DNA of 64,000 bases from Patescibacteria group bacterium. GTDB lineage: Bacteria; Patescibacteriota; Patescibacteriia; Patescibacteriales; Patescibacteriaceae. This document shows, piece after piece, positions 50,724 to 58,526 of the stretch. The translations under genes were made by a program, and so were the position numbers. Where the stretch lies: the NCBI GenBank assembly GCA_028704945.1, contig JAQWEL010000006.1, positions 1 through 64,000 on the forward strand. The letters run 5' to 3'. The first letter of the stretch is position 1, and each line of letters opens with the position of its first letter. Under the pieces are notes generated by a model. It did no database searches. It worked only from the letters and a program-made list of their open reading frames with translations, and was not told the DNA's origin.

Positions 50724-51605
50724 TTAAATATTATTTTTATGGACAATATTTTCAACCGCTGCCCAGCGACTAGCGCCTTCTTTAGGCACTAAAATCGTTG
50801 CTTCATCACCAACACTGCCTTTAAAATAAGTAACACTAGCTGAAAGGATGCGCCACTTCTTACTGCCAACAAAAACCCAATAATTATCTTCTTCATCTTG
50901 AGCTAAAACGCCAATCAAATGTTTACGCTCAATCGGACCAATTTGCTTAAACACAAATGAACCATTCTTGTTGATTGTCAATTTCATGATGTCCCCCTCC
51001 ACTAATTTAGATTTGGAAGCATAATTTATCGGCACGGAATAAGTTTGTCCGTCCGAACCGATCATTTTTCCACCATCAAAAACTCCTTCAATAATTTTGC
51101 CGGATTCATCTTTCGTTTCAACTGCTGCGCCATCTTTAAAATTAACTGATGGCGCTTCACCAGCTAAAGCGGCGATAGCATCTGATAATTCAATCAAGTC
51201 GGCTTTTAGGCGATCAGCCATATTTTTTAAAGCAACTAATCGAGCGGCTGGTATAGCCACTGAATTAGCTGGCACTTCTTCAGGTATTTTTTTAGCTGAT
51301 TTTTTTAATAGCGCTGATAAAGGTATTTCGCGGACAGTTTCCTCTTCTGAATCATTAAAATCATTATCGTTGTCATTAATATCACTCTGTCTTTCTAAAT
51401 AATCATCAGTTTCATCTTCAATAACCGAATCGTCATCATCATTAACAATCCGAAAACCGTTTTTCTCATATTCTCCATAATTGGAATCCTCGTCTTCTTT
51501 ATAATCTTCAACAGCATCCGCGCCGTTTTTAATATTATTAAAGATAATTTCATCACCTGAATTTAAATCTTTTTCATCACCAAGATACAAATTTGAATTT
51601 TGCAT
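50724..51605 (-). CDS. Acidic hypothetical protein, last gene of the VirD4-like operon
   Basis: 293 residues from the ATG at 51603-51605; a GTG at 51644 would overlap the upstream gene and is less likely. The first about 90 residues are highly acidic and disordered (EDEDSNYGEYEKNG, DIND-N-DNDFND). A helical segment follows (VALKNMADRLKADLIELSDA), then two small beta-barrel-like stretches (GVFDGGKMIGSDGQTYSVPI; RKHLIGVLAQDEEDNYWVFV). I recognise no family. Its position behind the membrane ATPase genes suggests a related role. Confidence 0.7.
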   Translation of the reverse strand: MQNSNLYLGDEKDLNSGDEIIFNNIKNGADAVEDYKEDEDSNYGEYEKNGFRIVNDDDDSVIEDETDDYLERQSDINDNDNDFNDSEEETVREIPLSALLKKSAKKIPEEVPANSVAIPAARLVALKNMADRLKADLIELSDAIAALAGEAPSVNFKDGAAVETKDESGKIIEGVFDGGKMIGSDGQTYSVPINYASKSKLVEGDIMKLTINKNGSFVFKQIGPIERKHLIGVLAQDEEDNYWVFVGSKKWRILSASVTYFKGSVGDEATILVPKEGASRWAAVENIVHKNNI

Positions 51606-51619
51606 ATTTTTGTTTTTGT

Positions 51620-51910
51620 TTATTTTTTTAAATATTTTTGACACAAACTTTTACAATCACGATCATCCGTATTCCTAAGGCTTGTTATTTCACAATCATC
51701 AAGACACTTTGAATACGTTGGCACAAAGAATGAGCGCCATACTATCAGTCCCAAAGAAAACAAGATTGATAAAATAGAGATAATTATAAAAAAAACTTTA
51801 CGCATCAACGCTTGCTCCAATTTGTGTTTTTGCCAAATAGTATTTTCTACTAAAGCCTCTTCACCAGCTTGTTTGGCTTCAAGATAACGCGTCTGTAAAT
51901 TATCTTCCAT
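51620..51910 (-). CDS. Small single-pass membrane protein with Cys tail
   Basis: 96 residues. A cytosolic helical N-terminus (about 1-36) is followed by one membrane helix (KVFFIIISILSILFSLGLIV, about 38-58) and an outer tail with four Cys (SKCLDDCEIT, DRDCKSLCQKY) that could form two disulphides. Eight bases after the VirD4-like gene on the same strand, so likely an operon partner. Family unknown. Confidence 0.7.
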   Translation of the reverse strand: MEDNLQTRYLEAKQAGEEALVENTIWQKHKLEQALMRKVFFIIISILSILFSLGLIVWRSFFVPTYSKCLDDCEITSLRNTDDRDCKSLCQKYLKK

Positions 51911-51918
51911 ATAATAAA

Positions 51919-54432
51919 TTAAAAAGCTTGAGACCTTAACCTTATTTCCGCCTCAACTAATTCACGCTCGACACCGTATTTAATCCTAGAATTTTCCTTT
52001 ATCTGTTGGGCTATCATTTTATCACTTTGACCAAACAAAGGCCAAGGCGTCTGCATGGTGAAAGCTCGGGCATTCATATTATCAATCAATAGTCTGACAA
52101 AAGCTGTGTATTTGTCAACATTCATCAAGTCTGTAACTGAAAATTCCGGTTTAAAGGCTTTTTCTAAAAATTCAGCGTCTTCGGGCCCGACTTTAAAAGA
52201 AATAATCGACCCGACATTGCCGAAAACCGCCTCTTTAATGGCGGTGTTACCTTTAGGCGATAACTGACCAATATACTGATGGGCTAAAATCAAACCAAGG
52301 CCGTATTTCCTGGCTTCCGATAATACTTGAGTAATGGAGTCGGTGGTAAAATTCTGAAATTCATCAATATATAAATAAAATGGATTACGAGCACTTTGAG
52401 GATTATCAGCCCGAGATAGCGCGGCCATCAAAATCTTGCCAACCAAAATCATACCAAGCAGATGAGCATTCAATTCTCCAATCACGCCCTTAGGCAAGCT
52501 AACTAATAGGATTTTTTTAGAATCCATAATTTCGCGTAAATTAAAAGCTGAATTTTGCTGACCGATAATCGGACGCATTATATCATTGGAAATAAAAGTA
52601 GTCAGCTTAGAAGTGATATAGGGTACGATATTAGCCAAAGCCGCATCCCCACCGGCTTTAGCTGCTTCATTTATCCAAAAATTAACCACGGTGGCATCAT
52701 TACAACGGTCAAGCTTAGCATTCCTGAAATCAGCATCAGATAAAACCCTTGGGATTTCAAGCAAAGTCGAACCGGATTCTGGATCAGACATAATTAAAAG
52801 CATAGCATTACGCATATACTGCTCAAAAATCGGTCCGCCAGTTGATTTTAAATCATATAATTTGTCAAAAATACCAATCATTTCATTAATGACAAAAGTT
52901 TTCTGTTCTGGATAACGCGGATCATATTCCAATAAATTCAAACCCATCGGCCGAGCCATATCAGCTGGTGAAAAACAAATAACATCATTAATCCTATTAG
53001 CTGGAATTCTTTCTAAAATATCATCAACCAAATCTCCATGCGGATCCAAAACACAAAATCCATCGCCATTAATAGCGTCTTGTATTGCCATATTAGCTAA
53101 CAAGACTGATTTACCGACACCAGACTTACCAACCATATACATGTGGCGCAAACGGTCAGCTGTCTTTATCTTTATTTCTTGTCGCTCGCCCCGATATTCA
53201 TTATAACCTAAAATCAAGCCTTGCTTAGGCGTTTGGACTGGCGCAGCTGCTTGTTTGGATTCAAGCCAATTAATACTTGGCGTTTCTGCCGTAACTAAAG
53301 GTAAATGAAAAAGACTGGTAATTTCTTCGGTATTTAATAAAAAAGAATTGTTATCATTAAAACGGCGATGAATAAAATCGGAAATTATATTATGCTCATT
53401 GTGTCTTAAAGGCGCGGACAAAAAATTATTCCCATAATCAAAATAATTATACTGAGCAAAGCTTGAAGCTGCGTCATACAAAAAACGTTCAGCATTATTA
53501 ATATAAGGACTAGAAACAACTATGCGGACATTGACATCCAGTCCAGCTTTAGAATTTTTCTCTTCGATAGACTTGATAACTTCACGTTCCATGTCAGTTA
53601 TCTGTTTCTTAGCATTAAATTCAAGCTCGCGTTTCTTGATTTCACTTGACGCAAACATCTGTCCGACAAAATTAAAAACAGCTAAAGTTTTATTATATTT
53701 TAAAGCTTGGGTTAAAGAATTATTACGATAAGCTCTTTTAACAACCGTGCTGCAAGTTTGGTGCCAGCTTTTTTTAGCCGAACGAACAACTAATTGTATA
53801 GCCATTGCCTCATTATCATCTAATTTTGATAAAACATTTAGGATTGAATTAAGAGAGTCGACATCTTCTTTTAAATAAGTCTTAATCGGCAAAACAAAAA
53901 TCCTGGTTGTCATCATCATACCGGCCGCAATCACGTTACTTGGGCGAAAAATATTATAGTCTTTGACTTTTATAACAGAAGCGTCAGGATAATGAGCGTG
54001 AATTTGTTTTTCAACATATAAAGCCTGATGTTCTGGCGTGGCTAAATAAAAATCTATCAAACCGTTTTGAGCCACAATCTCAAGACTAAAAACATCATTC
54101 CGACCCTCAAGCCAAGCCTTAAATCCCCGTTCAGCGCGCAAGCCTCCGATGGCCTCGATAATAGTTTCTGATTTAGCAATTTCGTGACGCAAATATTCCT
54201 TAGGGTCTCGACGTTCATCTTCTTCTTTTATTTCATGGGGCAAACGAATTTGCAAAATAGTATGGATAAAATGCTTCTGCTTGCGATAATTATGCCTGAT
54301 TATTTTTATAATAATCAAACAAATGATAATAATAAAAACAAAAACAGACAGGCCGATTAGGCTGCCATAGTATTGATTAGTAATAACTGGCGCTGGAGAG
54401 CTACTATTGATCAAATCTTCTTCATTATACAT
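51919..54432 (-). CDS. VirD4/TraG-like type IV coupling ATPase, membrane-anchored
   Basis: 837 residues. One N-terminal membrane helix (IGLSVFVFIIIICLIIIKII, about 26-45). A family-specific domain follows to about residue 400. The ATPase has Walker A VGKSGVGKSVL (about 433-443), LDPHGDLVDDILERIP, ICFSPADMARPMGLNLLE and Walker B FYLYIDEFQNF (about 688-698), with ILAHQYIGQL as the arginine-side sensor. These are TraM-recognition/TraD-TraG signatures, pointing to a hexameric motor moving DNA or protein across the membrane. No other type IV secretion genes are in view, so the substrate is unknown. Confidence 0.9.
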   Translation of the reverse strand: MYNEEDLINSSSPAPVITNQYYGSLIGLSVFVFIIIICLIIIKIIRHNYRKQKHFIHTILQIRLPHEIKEEDERRDPKEYLRHEIAKSETIIEAIGGLRAERGFKAWLEGRNDVFSLEIVAQNGLIDFYLATPEHQALYVEKQIHAHYPDASVIKVKDYNIFRPSNVIAAGMMMTTRIFVLPIKTYLKEDVDSLNSILNVLSKLDDNEAMAIQLVVRSAKKSWHQTCSTVVKRAYRNNSLTQALKYNKTLAVFNFVGQMFASSEIKKRELEFNAKKQITDMEREVIKSIEEKNSKAGLDVNVRIVVSSPYINNAERFLYDAASSFAQYNYFDYGNNFLSAPLRHNEHNIISDFIHRRFNDNNSFLLNTEEITSLFHLPLVTAETPSINWLESKQAAAPVQTPKQGLILGYNEYRGERQEIKIKTADRLRHMYMVGKSGVGKSVLLANMAIQDAINGDGFCVLDPHGDLVDDILERIPANRINDVICFSPADMARPMGLNLLEYDPRYPEQKTFVINEMIGIFDKLYDLKSTGGPIFEQYMRNAMLLIMSDPESGSTLLEIPRVLSDADFRNAKLDRCNDATVVNFWINEAAKAGGDAALANIVPYITSKLTTFISNDIMRPIIGQQNSAFNLREIMDSKKILLVSLPKGVIGELNAHLLGMILVGKILMAALSRADNPQSARNPFYLYIDEFQNFTTDSITQVLSEARKYGLGLILAHQYIGQLSPKGNTAIKEAVFGNVGSIISFKVGPEDAEFLEKAFKPEFSVTDLMNVDKYTAFVRLLIDNMNARAFTMQTPWPLFGQSDKMIAQQIKENSRIKYGVERELVEAEIRLRSQAF

Positions 54433-54437
54433 ATATT

Positions 54438-54923
54438 TTAGCGTGTCCTAAGGATTATTTTATCGGCCTTGATTTTGGCCTCCTGCTCAATAAAAAATTT
54501 ATTAACACCAGGAATATTACCAAGCCAACGCCTAATTGCATCAACAATTTTTTGAATAGTCGTTTTAGCATCATACAACATGCTATTTATTTCAACAGCT
54601 GTTTTTTCTCCTTCATTCTTAAATCTCTGCTGATCGACCGGCGATAAAGCAAAATAAATTTCTGCCAGATCTTCTTCTAAAACATTTTCTATTTCTTTAA
54701 TACGCGCCTCTGTTCTTAGCGCGTTAAAAGGCACAACACTTGATGGCTTATTAAACACAGGCTGATAAACTGGTGTTGACGGGACGCTTTCTAATTTTGA
54801 TACTTGTTCTCCACTGCTCTCGAATCTTCTTTTGTTTTCAAAAGACCGATTAGGCACGCTTTCCGGGCGCCTAATCGTTTCTCTTGCTCCTTCTTCTATT
54901 TTGGGAGTAAACTGTTCTGCCAT
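54438..54923 (-). CDS. Hypothetical protein, first gene of the VirD4-like operon
   Basis: 161 residues. The N-terminal half is disordered and Pro/Ser/Glu-rich. The C-terminal half is helical (ARIKEIENVLEEDLAEIYFA, then LSPVDQQRFKNEGEKTAVEI and IVDAIRRWLGNIPGVNKFFI). It lies 5 bases before the ATPase gene and should be translated with it. A cytosolic accessory of the ATPase is a reasonable guess. No family recognised. Confidence 0.75.
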   Translation of the reverse strand: MAEQFTPKIEEGARETIRRPESVPNRSFENKRRFESSGEQVSKLESVPSTPVYQPVFNKPSSVVPFNALRTEARIKEIENVLEEDLAEIYFALSPVDQQRFKNEGEKTAVEINSMLYDAKTTIQKIVDAIRRWLGNIPGVNKFFIEQEAKIKADKIILRTR

Positions 54924-54956
54924 ATATCATAATTATAGCCTATCCAATAAAATAAT

Positions 54957-54987
54957 AAAACTACTAACTTTAAAATTAGTAGTTTTT
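54957..54987 (-). terminator. Intrinsic terminator of corA
   Basis: AAAACTACTAA / TTAGTAGTTTT stem with an 8-base loop, past the corA stop on the minus strand. Confidence 0.85.
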
Positions 54988-55012
54988 GTATAAATATAGT
55001 ATAAAAAAATTT

Positions 55013-55978
55013 TTATGGTAACCAACGTTTTTTAAAAAAATATAACAACATCAATGTGCTTAAACAAAACATTAATATTAAAATCATCCAAAATCCATAA
55101 GGGTTATCAACTAAAGGCATTACTTTAGCATTCATACCAAAAATCCCAGCCACTAAGGTTAACGGATAAACAATAACTGAAAAAATAGTCAAGGTTTTCA
55201 TAATACTGGTCATCTTGTCATTTAACAAAGATTCGTTGGTATTATTTAATACCTCAACCATTTCTTTTTGATTTTCAAGCATTTCCCAAATTCTCTTAGA
55301 ATGTTCAACTAATTCTAAATAATGTTCTTTAATTTCGTTTGGCGGAACAACGGAGCTTTTTAAAAGCATCAATTTCTGTAAAATATTTTTATGGTTCTGC
55401 ATAATCCTGCGAATACTGATAATGTTATGCCGTAAATTTAAAATCAAGGCCACAGCTTGTTTCTGTTCATAATTAAAAATTATTTCCTCAGCTTGGTCGA
55501 TTGATTTTGAATTTTCATCAATAATCAAATAACAAGCCTTAAGCATTTTGTCTAATAATTCAGCTAAAAGTATGGCCGAAGAATCTTGGTTATAACAAAC
55601 TAAATCTTTCGGCGACTTCTTGGCTAAATTAAATAATTCGCTTAAGCCAGTTACATTATTGTTATGAATAGTAATCAAATAGCCATGTCCGATAAAAAAC
55701 TCAATCTCCCCAGTCATAATATGTCCGCCATTAAAGACTGGAAAATGTAAAATCATAAATAAATAATCTTCTTCATCCATCAACATCGGCCGTTGGCTAA
55801 AAACTTTAGCTGTCGAAGCTTTCAAGTGCTGCATATCAAAACCATATTCTTTACGCAAATATTCTATTTCGCTTTTACCAGCATCAACAATATTAACCCA
55901 AACTATTTCATTGGGTGTAGCTGGATTATTTATAATTACTTTTTCAATTTTTGAAGATATTTTTTGATAGTTTGACAT
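55013..55978 (-). CDS. corA: CorA-family divalent cation transporter
   Basis: 321 residues from the ATG at 55976-55978. The cytosolic domain spans about 1-255 with a long helical stalk (NILQKLMLLKSSVVPPNEIK; HSKRIWEMLENQKEMVEVLN). Two membrane helices follow near the C-terminus. The signature GMN lies at the end of the first (LVAGIFGMNAKVMPL) and the second is WMILILMFCLSTLMLLYFF with a basic tail. CorA pentamers import Mg2+, in some lineages Co2+ or Ni2+. Monocistronic. Confidence 0.95.
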   Translation of the reverse strand: MSNYQKISSKIEKVIINNPATPNEIVWVNIVDAGKSEIEYLRKEYGFDMQHLKASTAKVFSQRPMLMDEEDYLFMILHFPVFNGGHIMTGEIEFFIGHGYLITIHNNNVTGLSELFNLAKKSPKDLVCYNQDSSAILLAELLDKMLKACYLIIDENSKSIDQAEEIIFNYEQKQAVALILNLRHNIISIRRIMQNHKNILQKLMLLKSSVVPPNEIKEHYLELVEHSKRIWEMLENQKEMVEVLNNTNESLLNDKMTSIMKTLTIFSVIVYPLTLVAGIFGMNAKVMPLVDNPYGFWMILILMFCLSTLMLLYFFKKRWLP

Positions 55979-56026
55979 ATTTTTTATCAATAATAAATAT
56001 TATAGCATATTTTAAAAAACTTATAC

Positions 56027-56060
56027 AAAAAACAGCCCTTGAATTCAAAAGCTGTTTTAA
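56027..56060 (-). terminator. Intrinsic terminator of the MacAB-like operon
   Basis: Minus-strand AAAACAGC...GCTGTTTT stem, 14-base loop, then TTTG; 20 bases past the DUF5666-like stop. Confidence 0.75.
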
Positions 56061-56080
56061 AATTATTTTAAAAAATTATT

Positions 56081-56593
56081 TTACTCTTGTGGCTTACCGT
56101 TTTCATCCATCATCCGGCCACTTCTTTGCGGTTCGCCGCTGTTAGTATTAGTGCTATCATTTGCATTCAGCTGATTTGGCAAAGCCGGTCTAATTTGAAT
56201 ATACTGAGCGCTCACGCTTCCGTCAGTCCCCGTCTTGCCGCTAACCATAACATTAATTCCAGTGGATAAATCAGCCAAAGTCCCATCAACCGACTTGGCT
56301 ACTTGCGTAGACGTGGCAAAATAAACGGTTTTCGAACCACCATCCATTAATTTAATAGTAATACTTTGATCATCTTTTTTAACAATCTCCCCACCAATCA
56401 TTGCTGAAGTCTTATTTTTGGCTTGACCGGCGTTAACTCGATTGCCTTGACCGTTAAAATTTCCTTGGCCGATAGGAAATTGTTTTCTACTGTTGTTGTT
56501 AAGCTTGGTTCCAGCATAAAAACAACCGGCACCGACTACTAAAACAATGATTATAAAAATAATTAATTGTTTAGAAAATTGTTTTTTTTCCAT
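56081..56593 (-). CDS. DUF5666-like membrane-anchored protein
   Basis: 170 residues from the ATG at 56591-56593. A signal anchor (IIFIIIVLVVGAGCFYAG) is followed by a Gly/Asn-rich linker and a small OB-like beta domain: IGGEIVKKDDQSITIKLMDG, SKTVYFATSTQVAKS and INVMVSGKTGTDGSVSAQYI, the repeat-like strands of DUF5666. Last gene of the four-gene export operon, 25 bases after the permease. It is likely an extracytoplasmic accessory of the transporter; the exact role is unknown. Confidence 0.8.
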   Translation of the reverse strand: MEKKQFSKQLIIFIIIVLVVGAGCFYAGTKLNNNSRKQFPIGQGNFNGQGNRVNAGQAKNKTSAMIGGEIVKKDDQSITIKLMDGGSKTVYFATSTQVAKSVDGTLADLSTGINVMVSGKTGTDGSVSAQYIQIRPALPNQLNANDSTNTNSGEPQRSGRMMDENGKPQE

Positions 56594-56618
56594 ACTTTTA
56601 TTTTTTTTATTTATAATT

Positions 56619-57842
56619 TTATTCATAACGCAAAGCATCAATTGGATTTAATTTAGCAGCTCTTTTAGCTGGATAATAGCCAAAAACAATACCGATTAAA
56701 GCTGAAACTCCAAAGGCCAACAGAACCGAATCCATAGAAACATCAGTGCTTATATTAGCTAATTTAGAAATCAATTGTGCGACCGACCAGCCTAAGGCGA
56801 CGCCCAAAACTCCACCGATAAAAGTCAACATAATTGATTCAGCTAAAAACTGGTTGGAAATATCATCACGTTTTGCCCCAATAGCCTTTCTTAAACCGAT
56901 TTCTCTTGTTCTCTCGGTTACATTAGTAAGCATCATATTCATAATACCAATTCCTCCAACAACCAAAGAAATCCCGGCAATCGCCGCCAATAACATAGTA
57001 AAAGTGCCGGTAACCGACGAAGCGGTAGCGACGATATCAGCTTGATTCATTATTTGAAAATCCGCTTGATCGGCGTTAATAATTTTATGCCGATCTAATA
57101 ATAATTCACTAACCTGATTTTGGACTATGGTCAAATTATTTGAGTCAGTTGATTCGATACTGATAGTTGATAAATATTTGTCACCTGATAAATAAGCTTT
57201 GGCAGCAGTAAGAGGTATGTAGACCATATCATCTTGATTGTTCATACCGCTACCGCCTTTTGATTTAGTAACGCCGACTACTTTAAATTCAATTTTGTTT
57301 ATCTTAATTTTTTGACCGACTGGATTAACATTCTCTCCAAACAAATCATCTCTCGTCGTAGGGCCTAAAACCGCCACCTTTGATTGTGCTTTATAGTCCT
57401 GATCAGTAATAAAATTACCTAAATCAATTGTGACATTGCGCACAGTCGCATAAGCAGTTTCTGTTCCGACTACTTGAGTATTGGTATTTTTACTTTTAGA
57501 AGTAATTTGATAACGCTTTGAAATATCCGAAGCAATGGACTTGATACCGCTTACTTTATTGGCGATAGCTTCGGCGTCATCAATAGTTAAAGTTTGGGCG
57601 CTACCACGTCCAGCGCTAACAGAAGAACCGACATTTCTTTGGAAACTTGGCGAGACTATAATCAAGTTAGATCCGATTGACTGGATGCTTGATTCAATTG
57701 ACTTTTGTGTTCCTTTACCGATTGAAATCATGGCGATAACTGATCCGATACCAATCACGATGCCCAAAATAGTTAAGCTCGATCTAACCTTATTAGATTT
57801 GATAGCTAAATAGGTCTCTTGAGCCAAATCAGTTAACAACAT
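56619..57842 (-). CDS. MacB-like ABC transporter permease (FtsX domain)
   Basis: 407 residues. One N-terminal helix (SSLTILGIVIGIGSVIAMI), then a MacB-type periplasmic domain (about 45-275), then three C-terminal helices forming the FtsX domain: MLLAAIAGISLVVGGIGIMN, AESIMLTFIGGVLGVALGW and VLLAFGVSALIGIVFGYYPA. NVTERTREIGLRKAIGAKR is the coupling loop characteristic of MacB. The ATPase is a separate gene 8 bases upstream, as in many Gram-positive-type MacB homologues. It exports peptides, lipids or drugs mechanically rather than by a channel. Confidence 0.95.
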   Translation of the reverse strand: MLLTDLAQETYLAIKSNKVRSSLTILGIVIGIGSVIAMISIGKGTQKSIESSIQSIGSNLIIVSPSFQRNVGSSVSAGRGSAQTLTIDDAEAIANKVSGIKSIASDISKRYQITSKSKNTNTQVVGTETAYATVRNVTIDLGNFITDQDYKAQSKVAVLGPTTRDDLFGENVNPVGQKIKINKIEFKVVGVTKSKGGSGMNNQDDMVYIPLTAAKAYLSGDKYLSTISIESTDSNNLTIVQNQVSELLLDRHKIINADQADFQIMNQADIVATASSVTGTFTMLLAAIAGISLVVGGIGIMNMMLTNVTERTREIGLRKAIGAKRDDISNQFLAESIMLTFIGGVLGVALGWSVAQLISKLANISTDVSMDSVLLAFGVSALIGIVFGYYPAKRAAKLNPIDALRYE

Positions 57843-57850
57843 AAATTTAT

Positions 57851-58522
57851 TTATTTATTAATAATCACGCCGTCACGCAAATAAATTATTCTATCAGCAT
57901 AAGCGGCTACATCGGCCTCATGAGTAATCAAAACAATAGTATGGCCATCTTTTCTATTTAATTCTCGAAAAGTATTTAACACGATTTCGCCAGTGCTAGT
58001 ATCTAAATTACCAGTCGGTTCATCAGCTAAAATCAATGACGGGTTATTGACTAAGGCCCTGGCAATAGCTACGCGCTGCATCTGCCCGCCAGACAACTGA
58101 TTAGATAAATGATTCCATCTGTCTTCTGGCAAACCAGCCGCGAACAAAGCTTTTTTAGCCATTTCTTCTCTTTGTTCAGGTTTTATTTCAGAATAAATCA
58201 AAGGAAGTATGACATTACGTAAAACCGTTGCTCGTGGCAGCAGATTAAACGATTGAAACACAAAACCAATCTTATCCTTTCTAATATCAGCTAGCTCATC
58301 ATCAGTAAATTTAGAAACATCATGACCATCTAAAAAATATTTACCATTAGTGGGTGTATCTAAAGCGCCAATAATATGCATCATGGTTGATTTGCCAGAG
58401 CCTGACGGGCCAGTAATAGCCACAAACTCCCCTTTGTCTATCTTAAAAGAAATATCTTTCAAAACCCTTGTCTCGACATCGCCTGTATTGTAAATCTTAT
58501 TGATTTTTTTAAATTCAATCAT
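57851..58522 (-). CDS. MacB/LolD-type ABC transporter ATPase
   Basis: 223 residues from ATG at 58520-58522 (MIEFKKINKIYNTGDVETRV); the longer frame runs into the upstream gene. Walker A is GPSGSGKST, the Q loop FVFQSFNLLPR, the ABC signature LSGGQMQRVAIARAL, Walker B LILADEPTGNLD and the H switch ITHE. The short linker RELNRKDGHTIVLITHEADV is standard for MPN/MacB subfamily. Four bases separate it from the adaptor gene and eight from the permease. Confidence 0.97.
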   Translation of the reverse strand: MIEFKKINKIYNTGDVETRVLKDISFKIDKGEFVAITGPSGSGKSTMMHIIGALDTPTNGKYFLDGHDVSKFTDDELADIRKDKIGFVFQSFNLLPRATVLRNVILPLIYSEIKPEQREEMAKKALFAAGLPEDRWNHLSNQLSGGQMQRVAIARALVNNPSLILADEPTGNLDTSTGEIVLNTFRELNRKDGHTIVLITHEADVAAYADRIIYLRDGVIINK

Positions 58523-58526
58523 ATAT

